From assembly GCA_027924645.1 (NCBI GenBank), contig BSBN01000187.1:10434001-10498000 (forward strand): a stretch of DNA of 64,000 nucleotides, in the 5' to 3' direction. Origin of the DNA: Cunninghamia lanceolata (Eukaryota; Streptophyta; Pinopsida; Cupressales; Cupressaceae). Under the pieces are notes generated by a model. It was given only the letters and a program-made list of their open reading frames with translations, was not told the origin of the DNA and ran no database searches. Shown here piece after piece: positions 11,975 to 23,849 of the stretch; within the stretch, counting starts at the first letter, position 1, and the number at the start of each line of letters is the position of its first letter. The translations under genes and the position numbers were made by a program.

Positions 11975-13222
11975 ATAAACAGAGGTATTTTTGTTTGAAG
12001 GTTGTGCGGTAATAAAATAACTTGGCACATGAATACAATATCAAAAGAGGCCACACATGATTTGTATTGATCATACTTCTTTTCGAGGTTGGATGCTTGC
12101 CAATGAAAAGAAAGGAGCAATGTATAGATGTTTAATGATAAATGGAATCCAAGGATAGAGCTATAGGAAAGTAATGATGAGAATTATTTTGGTTGGGATG
12201 ACAATGAATAGAGCTTCAATTGATTTCCAAATTAGCATTCCAACAAATGATGGAGGAATTGATCAGCTTCTTCCATGTCTTGTTTCGTTGTGCATAACCA
12301 TTTAAGGCACAATGAACTTGTTCTCTTTTTCTAAAGTTATGGAAGTATGGCATGTACCTAAGCTTGTGATGACACTTGTTATTGTTCATATGTTTCATGC
12401 ATTGGCAACTACAGTCAAGGAAAATTCCATAAAAGATTAGCTTTGTATGGAGTAATTCCCAACAACTTTGAGATTTATGATTTTCTTATTTATTTCCATG
12501 TGCATCTACATGTTTATTCTTTTTGCTCTCACTAAATTATCCCAATCCTTGCAACAAATAAGTTTTGATTTTACTATGCTTAGAGGAGAACTGTAGATGA
12601 GTGTTCTTCAATATGCAAGGTAAAGGTGATATAAATCATGGTGTCTTACACATTCAAAGAAAAGCACGGGTATTCAATATATATGGAGGTGTAGGAGTTT
12701 GAGAAATGGTGTGGAATAGGCAGGCAAATCAAATGCAGTGATTTATATTATAGAGAATGACAACATGTATTGAAACAAAAAGAAATCCACATGGCAAGTG
12801 TTATTTGTTATTAGAAAGGATCTTTTCAATGGGGAGTTTTATATTCCCCTAGCTTTCCACTCTTTGTAGGTGATTTCCCCATCAATTTAGTGCTTTCTCT
12901 CTATAGAGATTACAATAATAGATCTTTCTTTAGTTGGTATATGGTTTTAAAAGAGTGGTGGGGCTCAGGTAACATACTGTTTGGTTATCTAATAAGAAAT
13001 ATTTAAAAACAAATATATGGGAAAGCATTTTATATACTTCAAGGTTATAAAGAGTGTGTCAAAGGTGGAGGATATTTTTTTGTTCTAATGTTTTAGCCCA
13101 CCATTATGTATTTCACAATGTGAATAGGCTTAAGATTAAGGTTATCCACATTCTCTTTATGTGCTGAAGAGGGTGTAGCCCTGCTAACACAGTCTCGTGT
13201 ATTGTATTGCTATGAAGATATT
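11975..13222. other. No gene seen
   Basis: Between the PPR pseudogene and element A there is AT-rich sequence with only short chance frames on both strands. Nothing coding, repeated or structured was recognised. Confidence 0.6.
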
Positions 13223-13227
13223 ATAAG

Positions 13228-14279
13228 TGTATACGCCTAAAAATGACATGATTCATTCTAAATAAATATTCTAAATATTTATTCCATTCTTCTATCAATT
13301 AAATAAATATTCTAAATTTATTTAATAGGTTCACTATTCTGTAATTAAATAAAATCAATTTATTTAATTAAACTCCCTAAATTCTTCTAATGTCCCACAT
13401 ACTTAAATAATACTAAATTATTTAATTGTTCATAAATCCCCCTATCCTAAGTTCTAAATTCAAAAATCCACCTCACTAATCCACCTCACTTTTCCACCTC
13501 ACCTTTCCATCTCACCTTTCCACCTCACCGGGTTGCACATGTAATTAAATATATTAAATATTTAATTACCTTATTTGCCCTCACCCACATGTCCTATTTC
13601 TTCTCAAATCAAAAGTTAGTTAACTAATCAATCAAAAGTGTTAACTAACAAGTCAATTGAGTTAATCCCTCAATCAATTCATTCAATTCCATAATCCATT
13701 CTTCCAACTGACTAATCAAGTCTGTTAACTGATCGGTTAAAGGAGTTAACTCTCCAATCAATGTTGTCACATCCCCTCTTTCATGATGGAGCTAAGACAC
13801 TTGTCTTATTTCCACTGGTTGCACATTCCTCAACCATTCTCAGCCATTGATCATCACACTTCTTCTCAACCGTTGATTCTCATTCTTCTGAGTCTATAAA
13901 AGAAGCTTCATCCCTCCATTCTATTCATCCAGGTTATTTGTATTGTTACTCTGCAGAATTCTACCTGCGTGCCTTTGGCACCCCCAATACAATCTACTTG
14001 AGATCACCCTTTGCTTTGAAGCTCTACTTCACAGCATTATCTATCATCTTAGCCATTTACTACCGACATCCTACAACATAGCTAAAAGAGTGCACTCGCT
14101 GAGGGCCTACTTCATCAGCAAAGGATGGTTGTACTAGGCGAACAATAGAAGCTTTGGAATAGGGAAGGTTTGCATTGTGATTCATTGCTCCATTTTGATC
14201 TACCTTTCTTGATTTCATTATTCTATTGATGTTTGGGTTTATTATTGTTCATTTGATTAAACCGCATTTTACCCTAACA
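13228..14279 (+). repeat. 5' LTR of element A (1052 bp)
   Basis: Starts TGTATACGCC and ends CCCTAACA, directly before the primer site. It differs from the 3' LTR by a 12-bp extra copy of an AAATATTCTAAAT-like motif near 13262, smaller indels near 13500-13530 and roughly 33 substitutions, mostly transitions. Confidence 0.95.
13894..13901 (+). promoter_or_regulatory. TATA box in the 5' LTR of A
   Basis: CTATAAAA, preceded by a TTCTGAGT context, is kept in the 3' LTR at 51959-51966. It is the best TATA candidate in the LTR, so transcription would start roughly 30 bp downstream, near 13925. The exact start is inferred. Confidence 0.55.
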
Positions 14280-14283
14280 TTTT

Positions 14284-14302
14284 TGGCGCCCACCGTGGGG
14301 CC
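14284..14302 (+). other. Primer binding site of element A
   Basis: TGGCGCCCACCGTGGGGCC begins 4 nt after the LTR end. This TGGCGCC-type primer site is common in plant Ty3/gypsy elements and differs from the iMet sites of the other elements in the window. I did not assign the tRNA. Confidence 0.85.
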
Positions 14303-14377
14303 TTTGCCCCTTTATCTCATCAAAATCTGAGCTTTTTTGAAGGCAGGTTCCGTACAGGTCACGCACAGGTTACTTTG

Positions 14378-14592
14378 GTGCATTTGAACATTTCTACAAC
14401 GCATATATCTATTTCCGTGGCGCATCTGTGACTTCTTACTGCGCATGTGTGCACTGTTACTAGGCATTTGTTATACCTGCGCATTTGTTCATTATTACTG
14501 TGCATTTGTGCACTATTACTGTGCATTTTGTTTTTGTTGCGCTTCTGTTGACTATCTCTGCGCATTTAGTCACTAAAGCTATGCATTTGTAA
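14378..14592 (+). repeat. Leader repeat block 1: GCGCAT motifs spaced about 21 bp
   Basis: About eleven imperfect copies of (T)GCGCATTTGT, many followed by CACTATTACT-like sequence, are spaced about 20-22 bp apart. Examples are CTGCGCATTTGTTC near 14478 and TGTGCATTTGTGCAC near 14500. The block lies in the untranslated leader between primer site and gag. Confidence 0.75.
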
Positions 14593-14844
14593 TAAGGAAT
14601 GGTTTTAGTACTTTTCTAGGAAAATTTGCTAACGCTAACCTTTTCACAGGTGTTCTCTGGAGCTATTTTGCAGGATAGGTTTGGGTTTAGTTCCATATAG
14701 TTGCATTTAAATAGTTCACACTTCATTTTCTAAAGGATAGTAAAACTGATATTCATTCAAATCCTCACCTAGCTCTAATTAGGAAAGAAATAACTGGATC
14801 ATTTATTTTCTTGCATAGCAACATTTTCTAAGTTATTGCTATCT

Positions 14845-15115
14845 AGGATTAAAACTGAACTCACCATTGATTTCTGGGTTAAAATTGAACTACTGCTATC
14901 TCGTTGGACCAAAACTTCAAAGTTAACTATTCCGTGCTATGAGGATTAAAACTGAACTCACCATTGATTTCTGGGTTAAAATTGAACTACTGCTATCTTG
15001 TTGGACCAAAACTTCAAAGTTAACTATTTCGTGCTATGAGGATTAAAACTGAACTCACCATTGCTTTCTAGGGTTAAAACTAAACCAATGCTATCTTGCT
15101 AAAATCACTTCAAAG
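14845..15115 (+). repeat. 97-bp tandem repeat, about 2.8 copies
   Basis: AGGATTAAAACTGAACTCAC starts at 14845, 14942 and 15039, exactly 97 bp apart. The first two copies differ by only two bases or so; the third diverges after about 40 bp. It is in the leader of element A. Confidence 0.9.
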
Positions 15116-15780
15116 TTCTGTGCTTGCCCAAGTAGATTAACCCATTTAGTTTTTCTACTTTTAAATAGGTTGGATTAATCAGTGTCTTCTGTGCTTGACG
15201 AATGGCAATAGGCTTATGCTCTCCCCTTTATTAGGTGATCAGAGTGCCAGACTTGTTATTCCACTTGTTTAACCTTTAAGAAGGGCCTGCCCTTGGATGC
15301 ACGCTTGTCCAAGTGGGAACGACCCTGAGTGGAAATAGGCTAGAAGCCAAGCCCTACCAATCCACTTAAAATAAAAGTGCTTGAGGTGAAAACTTCCTAC
15401 AACAAGTGCTGCTATGTTACACCGATGGCCAACCTCCCCCAAAACCCTCTAAGGTACAACCCTTTGAGGCTGGGAGACTCCACAATGGAGAGTAGTGCCG
15501 CCGCATGTGTAACCACTTGAATGATTGCCCACATTAAATACCTCTTGTTCTAGTGGCCAAAAACCCTTGTAATCCATTTCTAGCCTAAGATCTTTGTGCT
15601 TGCTTTTGTTCCTAAATAGAGTCGAAAAGACCACAAAAACAATGAAAAACTATAAAATATTCTTTGTGCTTGATGTGTTTTCTTGCTGTTAATTCATAGA
15701 ATCAGATCAAGAAGGCCTTTTTCCAACCAAAAATATCAAAAGCAATAGAAAACTCCAAAATTTTGCCAAAAAAACAGAGC

Positions 15781-15955
15781 TGTGCATATACCCATTTTTG
15801 TTGCGCATTTGTGTCGACTTGCTGCGCATATGTGTAGACTTGCTGCGCATATGCACACTATTACTGCGCATTTATACTATACCAGTGCTGCGCATATACT
15901 GCAACTTCCTGCGCATATATTCATTTTTGCTACGCATTTGTTTCTGCGCATACAC
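15781..15955 (+). repeat. Leader repeat block 2: GCGCAT motifs spaced about 21 bp
   Basis: About eight copies of TGCGCATATGT-like sequence are present. The clearest unit, TGCGCATATGTGTAGACTTGC, is exactly 21 bp. It is the same motif as in block 1, in the same orientation. Confidence 0.8.
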
Positions 15956-16443
15956 GACAGTGAGCACTTGCACTATTTTTGAGGAAATATTTTTACTTGT
16001 TTGGAGCACCCATTTCAGCCTAGCTTCACATTCTGAGATCAGATTTAACATTGCGGTCAGTCTTCATCCATTTTACCCAAGTATCTCTCTTTTGTCAATC
16101 GTCCCATTCACCTTCTATCCAAACCCCTCTTGTCCCAAAGTTAGTTTATTCCATATCAGTTCAACATAGGTCCCTTTTTCGTATCCTTTGTGAATTCATG
16201 TAAGCCTAGTAGGTCACAAAACCTTGCTAGTAGTCTCGTTGCATGACTAGTCCCTACACAGTAAGACAGGTATCGACTACCCTTACTCATGGCTACTGTC
16301 TGGTGTCAACCATCTTACTTGAAGTCATTGAGCGAGAGAATCTTTTGTCCAAACCTTGTTTTAGGTATCCTATTCACAACAGTCTTAGTCGGCACCTTGC
16401 CAAAATTTCTAATCCTAGTCCACTCCATCCCACATCACCTTGC

Positions 16444-17379
16444 ATGGTTCTTACTCGATCTCAGTACAAAAAACAAATAGAAATGGCTGGCTCATCCAAT
16501 CACATCATCACACCACATGATAGTGACGAAGAAATTTCTCATGAAGAATATGAAGCGCACATCCAAGATAGAAAATTCCAACGCCTAATAGAGAAGGTGC
16601 TCCTTGAAGACCCTCATAAGTATTTCTATCATCTTACTAGTCTTGGAATCAAACTCCCCATGGATTTTGATATAAGCTCAATCCTGGAAAACACATAAAA
16701 TAATCACAAAAGAGAAAGGAATACTATAGACCCAAATGCAAATGATAGAGGAAAGAGACCCATAGATCAAAATTCTCCTATGGAAGAAATGAGAAAACAA
16801 CTTGAGAGCCTCACACAACAAATATTAGACCTTAAGATGGGTACAAGTACCAAGAAGTACTCCTTGGAAGATATAGCACCATACCCCTTTGGCAAAAAAT
16901 TGGTCATGAAACCATTCCCCTATCAGTTCAGAGTTGCAAAGTTTGACAAATACAAAGGGAAGGGGGACCCTAGAGATCATATTAGGGAATTCAATGTAGC
17001 ATGTTTAGAAGTAGCTCACAATGAGACCTAGTTGATGAGACTATTCCCAAGATCTTTAGGTGGTCAAGCTATGGAGTGGTTCTCATGTCTCCCACCAGGA
17101 ATCAAAACTTTTGATGAACTTGTCAACAAATTTATCACGCACTTCTCTTACAACATCGAACACGAGGTATCTATGCTAGATCTATGCAACACCAAACAAA
17201 AGAGTGGTGAGTCATTCGCCACCTTCTTACAACGATGGAGACAACTAGCTAGTAAGTGTTCTTATGATATGCCTGAGAAGCAGCTATTGGAAATGTTTGT
17301 CCATAACCTGAACACTGATCTTAGCTATCAAATACAGATACAATGCCCTACATCATTCTCAAAAGTCATTGACATGGGC
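16444..17379 (+). pseudogene. Element A gag, part 1
   Basis: The probable start is ATG 16444 (MVLTRSQYKKQIEMAG). The capsid-like Gag domain follows, with FRVAKFDKYKGKGDPRDHIR near 16927-16986 and LGGQAMEWFSCLPPG near 17059-17103. In-frame stops lie at 16696 and near 17029. Reading stops abruptly at 17379 where element B is inserted and resumes in the same frame at 25596. Confidence 0.85.
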
Positions 17380-19120
17380 TGATGCAGAGGAAACGTAACA
17401 GAAGCTTACAAATAGGATGGAAAAACCATTAATCCACTAGCATGTTAAAATCCTGGACATGCAGTATGTAATACCTATCGGCTTATCATCATCATCATAT
17501 TTCTTGCTAACACAGACAGCATCATCATATTTCGAAGAGGCATGAAATATCCTCCTGCTAACTACTGTTCACTTCCTTATCACCTTTTGCCTTTCGCCTG
17601 TCAGCAGCATCATCATATTCGACTATTAGCAGCATCATCACATTCGGCAAGCGCAAACATCCTCCTGATGTTCACTGTTCATCTTACCGCCAAACTCTAT
17701 CTTCATCATCATGATGTTTAGCATCATCTTCACCCTTCGTCGGTAGGATATGAAATATCTGGTTCCTCTCATATATCCTGATGACATTATTCCTTATGCA
17801 CCTGATGCTTACGTCACCCCGATGTCTGACTACTCAAACAACAGCATCAGGATATGACTTATCCGGTCATATTGAAACATCCTGATGATGTTAACCAAAC
17901 TTTATGCCGATGACTTACGCCGATGCCAAAACACTTAGCGACAGCAGGATAAACTTGCACAGGGTGATATTCGCAATATCCTGATGACGATGACGTCACT
18001 TGCACCCGATGATGATGTCAATGCACCTGATGATGATGTCAACAGGATATAAGACACTTACATCCTCCGTAACATGATAATGAATATCCGGTGATCTTTT
18101 CAATATCCTGATGATGACCTTTTCGGTCCTTAGCCAAAAAGTGAACTTTCACTTCTGCATGCGATAGCGATATGCGGACGATGGATACACACGAAAGGTG
18201 ATCTTGACGATGATATATACACTGAGTATATATCCAACCTATATCATCCTAATGCATTCAAAACATACAGTCTTCATCAGCTTCATAACCTGATCCGGAT
18301 AGTGATATACTCGAAGATGACGATACGATTCACTCCGTCTGGGAAAGCACATGTAGATCCCTGTATATCCGTCAGCTGCATGCAAACTCACAGAACCGCA
18401 CAATTTTACAAAGAAAACATGATGGTCAGGCTGGGTCACCTTCAGATCAAAACTTAACAGTTTATCTTCCTAAACCCTAGCACATGAGGATGCTAGGTTG
18501 ATTCATAGCATGCTACCAATCGATCTCCCACACAATGAAATGCATAAACAGAAAACTAAAATACAACCTAAACTAACATGCATGACCATTCCATCGATTC
18601 ACAGAATCAACCGGTGGAAGGGTTGAAAGAATCCATTAACCTATAATCAGAACATAAATCAAAACATAAACAGCTGATAAACTAGATAATGCAATTGATG
18701 AGATCTTATTTAGATGAAACACAAATGTCCTGTTTCTACAATACTATCGAACAACAATGTTTCACAATGTCTAGCCTGATCTCTGGATCTCACTCAATCA
18801 CCCGTACAACATAACATAACTACTACTCTCTCTCTTATCTCAAACCCTAACTGATCTGAGTTATTTATAGCAATATCCTACGAGTACTACCAACTCAATT
18901 CCCAGCGGCTGGGAGCTTCCAAGCGGCTGGGAGAAGACAGCTGAGACAACCTGATAACGAACTCTAACTACCTTCACATTCTCCTAGGCTGATCTAATAC
19001 ACATGCATTGGTCAAATGGACCTTATTACATTATGAAGTCAAACATGCTAAAACTAGACTAATGTCCTGTCATGCGGACAATGAACCTATATCCTGTCTT
19101 GTAGGGGTGCTCCTGCACCA
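17380..19120 (-). repeat. 3' LTR of B
   Basis: Plus-strand ends are TGATGCAGAGG and TCCTGCACCA. The polypurine tract (CTGGGGAGTA on the minus strand) abuts it at 19121. It contains many scattered copies of a short ATATCCTGATGA motif and one palindromic TGACGTCA at 17991-17998. Confidence 0.95.
18862..18869 (-). promoter_or_regulatory. Candidate TATA box in the LTR of B
   Basis: The minus strand reads GCTATAAATAACTCAG. It is conserved in the other LTR at 25332-25339, about 250 bp from the start of the LTR on that strand. An alternative TATA-like run lies near 18210-18240, so the choice is not certain. Confidence 0.4.
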
Positions 19121-19129
19121 TACTCCCCA

Positions 19130-22100
19130 GAAGAAGAAATCTCAAGTCCACTTGAGATGAGAGTATGAAGATCTGCACCATGTTTCTGGATCTACTCTTC
19201 AGTCATCCAGACTGCTTCAGAATTAGGTTTTCCCTTCCAAGAGACTAGATACTCCAAGTACTATTTGTTCCGGGTCTATTTGACCACTCTGGTGTCCAAA
19301 ACCTTCTGCAACTGTGGAGGATCATGCTTGGGAATGTTATCATGGACTGTATCTTGTAGGAGATCCTGATCTGCATCTGGATAAGACTTGTATGGAGTTA
19401 AATCACATACATTAAATATAGGGGACAAACCAAGATCAGGGGGGAGTTGTATCTCATAAGCATTCTGTCCATGCTTGTGCAAGATCTGACATGGTCCAAC
19501 TTTTCTCTGCATGAGTTTAGTATATTTTCCCTTAGGAAGTCTGTCCTTCTTCAAATGAACCCATACCAAATCTCCAACATCAAACTGTACATCCTTCTTC
19601 TTTTTATCAGCATATTCCTTATACTTCAAGGTGGTTTGTTGCAGTTGGGTCTTGACTTGATCATGAACCTCTTTTATGGCTTTTGCAAAAGCTTCTCCTT
19701 CTGCACTAATAGGGTCTATTGTAGGTAGATCTCTCAATTCCAAAATTCCTCTTGGATGCACACCATAAACTATCTGGAAAGGTGATTTCCCTGTGCTCCT
19801 ATTGACAGTATCATTATAGGAAAATTCAGCTTGAGATAGAATATTATCCCACTTTTCTCCATGTTGTTTTGTCAAACATCTAAGCAAATTTCCTAAGGAA
19901 CGGTTCACTACTTCAGTCTGTCCATCCGTTTGAGGATGATATGCAGAGGAAAAAGACAAATTTGTTCCAAGTTTCTTCCAAAGAGTTCTCCAGAAGTGAC
20001 CAATAAACTTCACATCCCTATCTGACACTATGCTCAATGGCAATCCATGGATCTTGACAATCTCCCTAAAAAACAAATCTGCAATGTATGAAGCATCAGC
20101 AGTGGTTTTGCATGGCAAGAAATGTGCCATTTTGCTGAATCTATCCACTACAACAAAAACACTGTCAAACCCTTTCCTTGTCCTTGGTAAACCCAAGACA
20201 AAATCCATACTTATGCTTTCCCATGGTCTGGAAGGAATGGGTAAGGGCTGATATAAACCTGCATTAGTCGACCTGCCTTTAGCTTTCTGACATATCACAC
20301 ATGTCTCTACAAACTTTCTGACATCTGATTGTAACTTAGGCCAAAAGTAATGTCTTCGGACAAGATCAAGAGTCTTATCTAGACCAAAATGACCTGCCAT
20401 AGCTCCACAATGTTTCTCCTTAATGATGTTTAACCTCATAGAACACCTTGGAATACATAACTGTCCACCTTTGAACAACAATCCATCCTGAATCAAAAAT
20501 TCAGAGAATTCAGCATGATATTTCTCTCCAAAAGAAGCACATACATGATATATCTCCCCAAAATCTTCATCAGTCTCATACATGGTCTTTAGTGAATCAA
20601 TGCCAACACTTTCTAACTGAATCTGGTTGACTGTTAGAACTCTCCTACTCAAAGCATCTGCAACTTTATTCTTGACTCCTTTCTTATGCTTCAATGTAAA
20701 AGTAAACGCTTGTAAGGTTTCTACCCATTTCATGTGTCTGTGGTTCAGCTTTTCCTGGCTGTTTATGAAACTCAGAGCCTGGTTATCTGTGAATACTATG
20801 AATTCCTTTGGCATCAAGTAATGCCTCCATTTCTTGAGTGACTGGACTAAAGCATACATTTCCAAATCATATGAGGAATACCTCTTTTTAGCATCATTGA
20901 GCTTCTCACTGAAAAATGCAATAGGTCTACCTTCTTGGCTGAGTACTGCTCCAATGGCCATGTGACTGGCATCACATTCCACCTGAAAGATTTTGTTAAA
21001 GTTTGGAAGTGCAAGGACTGGCTACTGTGCCACCTTCTTCTTCAATGTTTCAAAAGAATCATCTGCTCTTTGAGTCCAAACAAATCTACACTTCTATCCT
21101 CCTTTGATGGTATCAAGCATGGGTGCACAAATATGACTAAACCCTCTTATAAACTTCCTGTAGAAGGTTGCTAACCCATGGAAACTTCTGACATCATTCA
21201 TAGTCTTTGGGGTTGGCCAAGACAATATGGCACTTACCTTCTCCTTATCCATTTGTAACTTTCCTTGTGAAATGACAAAACCCAAATATGTGATCTCCTC
21301 TTGCATGAACAAACACTTGTCTAAATTTATCATCAGCTGCTCTTCATGTAACCTCTTAAGAACCAAATCTATGTGTCTGAGATGTTCTTCTTTTGTGTTG
21401 CTGAAAATCAGAATGTCATCTAGATATACTATGACAAACTTACCAATGAACTCTTTCAAAACCTCATTCATCAACCTCATAAAAGTACTAGGTGCATTAG
21501 ATAAACCAAAGGGCATAACCTTCCACTCATATAACCCTTCATTAGTTTTGAATGTTGTTTTCCATTCATCTCCTGGCCTAATCCTGATCTGATGATATCC
21601 ACTCTTTAGATCTATTTTTGTAAAATACTTAGCACCTCCCAAACAGTCAAGTAAATCCTCTATCCTAGGGATTGGAAACCTATACCTGATTGTAATCTTG
21701 TTAATAGCTCTGGAATCTGTGCAAAGCCTCCAAGTACCTTCCTTCTTTGGTGCTAGTACAACTGGTACTGCACATGGACTTAAACTTTTTCCAATCAGAT
21801 CTGAATCCAATAATTCTTCAATTTGTCTGGCTACTTCTGCATTCTGTTCTAGAGTTAGCTTATAGGCTGCTTTGTTTGGAAGTGTTGACCCTGGAATTAA
21901 GTCTATGCAGTGACTAATATCCCTGATAGGTGGTAGGGATCTTGGCATTCCCTCTAAGATGATACCTTTGTACTTATCCAATAGCTCTTGGATAGCTGGG
22001 TCTATGAACCTTTGCTTCTTCTCTTCCTTGACTTCTTGCTGCTGTTCTTTATTCACCCTCATACATGGGATTAGGGCATATGCAACTGCACCTTCTGCTG

Positions 22101-22683
22101 CTACTTCTTTCATGAACTGTTTACCTTCCATCAGCATTACCTTCACCTCTTTTCCTTTAGATTTCTCCTCCTTCCCCGTCAATGGTAGTAACTTGATAAC
22201 CTTACCATCTTTAGTGATTGTATAGGTGTTTCTAACACCATCATGTTGTGCCTTCAAATCATACTGCCATGGTCTACCAAATAAAAGATTGCAAGCATCC
22301 ATCGTGGTAATGTCAAACAACAACTTATCCTTATATGCTCCAATCTGAAATTCTACCCAAGCCTGCTCTTCTACAATTGTCTGCGGACCTTGGGTAAGCC
22401 ATGAGACTTTATATGGGGATGGGTGAGGCAATCTCCTAAGCTTAAGCTTTGTCACCATTTCTTCAGACACAAAATTTTCAGTAGAACTAGAATCAATCAA
22501 AACTTTACATGCCTTACCTCCTGCTTTGCAAATAGTCCTGAAAAGAGACTTTCTTTGAGGGGATTCTTTGGCAGGTACCTTCATGGTAGTCATTGTTCTT
22601 CTCATCATTAGAGACTCTCCACTTTCTGGGTATCCATAATTATCAGGAGCATTCACACTCTGAAAAGAATTAGAGCCTGTCAT
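19130..22683 (-). pseudogene. Element B pol: protease, RT, RNase H, integrase, chromodomain remnant
   Basis: The protease region includes KVLIDSSSTENFVS (about 22517-22476), where the usual Asp-Ser/Thr-Gly active site reads Asp-Ser-Ser. RT has MPFGLSNAPSTF and YLDDILIFS (about 21440-21410). RNase H begins near 20982 (ECDASHMAIGAVLS) and has FTDNQALSFINS. Integrase has its His/Cys zinc region, IVSDRDVKFIG and HPQTDGQTEVVNR. The last part (about 19272-19198) reads YLEYLVSWKGKPNSEAVWM, a chromodomain-like tail. Stops at 21094 and near 21024 break the link to RNase H, one at 19276 cuts off the chromodomain, and more lie inside the tail. From 22683 to 19276 there is a single frame of 1136 codons. 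The chromodomain would steer integration to heterochromatin in chromoviruses. Confidence 0.9.
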
Positions 22684-22689
22684 ACTTTG

Positions 22690-23795
22690 ATTATCAGGTT
22701 CTTGGATCAGATTTGTTCTCCTTTCTCCTATTGAGCTTGTGGCCTTTTCTGGACATCTACTGGCTATATGGCCTTCTTTGTTACAGTTATAACATCTGAT
22801 GGATCCTCTGCCTTAGGATCTTCCTCTGAAAGGTCTTTACCTCTGAAGTTTCCTTGCTGACTATAATTTTCCCCTTGGTTCTGACTATTGTTTCCCTTAG
22901 TATTGTCATGACTAGATTCTCCTTGATATCCATGTCCATGTCCTCTACCTCTAAAAGGACCTCTTCCACCCCTTTGTTGTCTTCCTCTTCCTCTATTGTG
23001 TTGTTCTTGTTTTCTCTTTAACTTCTCTTCCACTTTCAATGCCAACTGAAAGCATTTCTGAACTGTATCTGGATTATGCAGACTTAAATCTTCCTGAATG
23101 TTGAACCTCAATCCATTAAGGTATCTGGCTACCTTCTCTTCTTCACTTTCCTTTACCTTTGTTTTCATACAAAGTTTCATGAATTCTTCTGTATATGAGC
23201 TGACATCTAGCTCCTTCTGCTTCAGGTTTTGCTTCCTCTTGTGTAATTGGATACTGTAATCCAATGGGACATAAGCTTCCTTTACTAATGCCATCATTTT
23301 CTTCCATGTAGTGACTCTACGCTTTCCTTCCTATACTCTATCATCTTGGACGAAATTCCACCATGTCAAGGCAGCTTCTTTCATTTTTGACTGGGCTATT
23401 TTCACCCTCTGTTGTTCTGGTATCTCCTCTGTTTCAAAGAAATTGTTCAAGGAGTCTATCCACTCCATCATTGAATCAGGTTCCATCTTTCCTGTAAACA
23501 CTGGCAAATCCAATTTCACATCCATGGTTCTCCTCTCCATGGCCTTGAGGGCGTTCAACAGTGGTCTCTGGTCTGCAGGAACGACCTCCTCGTTCCAACT
23601 AGGGATCTCTTCTTCTTCCCTATCTTCTTCTCTACCAGAACCTACTCTATTCCTCAACTTCTCTAACTCATCCTTCAATTCTTGATTCTGAGCCTTCACG
23701 GCCTTGCTCTCTGCAATCTGTTTCTTTACCAGAACTGCCAACTCAACGTTGGTCATCCTTGCCAGAATCTCAGATGTTCCTTCTTCATCTGACAT
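22690..23795 (-). pseudogene. Element B gag with zinc knuckle
   Basis: The start is MSDEEGTSEILARMTNVEL at 23795, 55 nt after the LTR. A coiled-coil N-terminus (about residues 15-50) is followed by an acidic linker and the Gag core (WWNFVQDDRV, then the EELKVARYLNGL-like region). One stop lies at 23331. A Gly/Arg-rich RGRGRQQRGGRGPFRGRG region precedes a zinc knuckle, CYNCNKEGHIASRC (about 22785-22744), which is now in a different frame because of a frameshift near 22800. Confidence 0.88.
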
Positions 23796-23834
23796 CCTGC
23801 TATATCCTGATCTTTTCCAGAAGATCCTTCCTTT

Positions 23835-23846
23835 GCTCTGATACCA
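23835..23846 (-). other. Primer binding site of B (iMet)
   Basis: TGGTATCAGAGC on the minus strand is an exact match to the usual plant iMet primer site, 3 nt inside the LTR edge at 23850. Confidence 0.92.
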
Positions 23847-23849
23847 CTA

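Noticed and set aside
11857..12120. Minus-strand 87-residue frame
   Set aside because: Overlaps the 3' end of the PPR pseudogene on the other strand and shows no family features.
13943..14137. Short frame repeated at 52008-52202
   Set aside because: Located in the R-U5 part of the A LTRs downstream of the TATA box; composition and stops do not suggest a protein.
18239..18439. Short frame repeated at 24709-24909
   Set aside because: Same position in the two LTRs of element B; no protein family resemblance.
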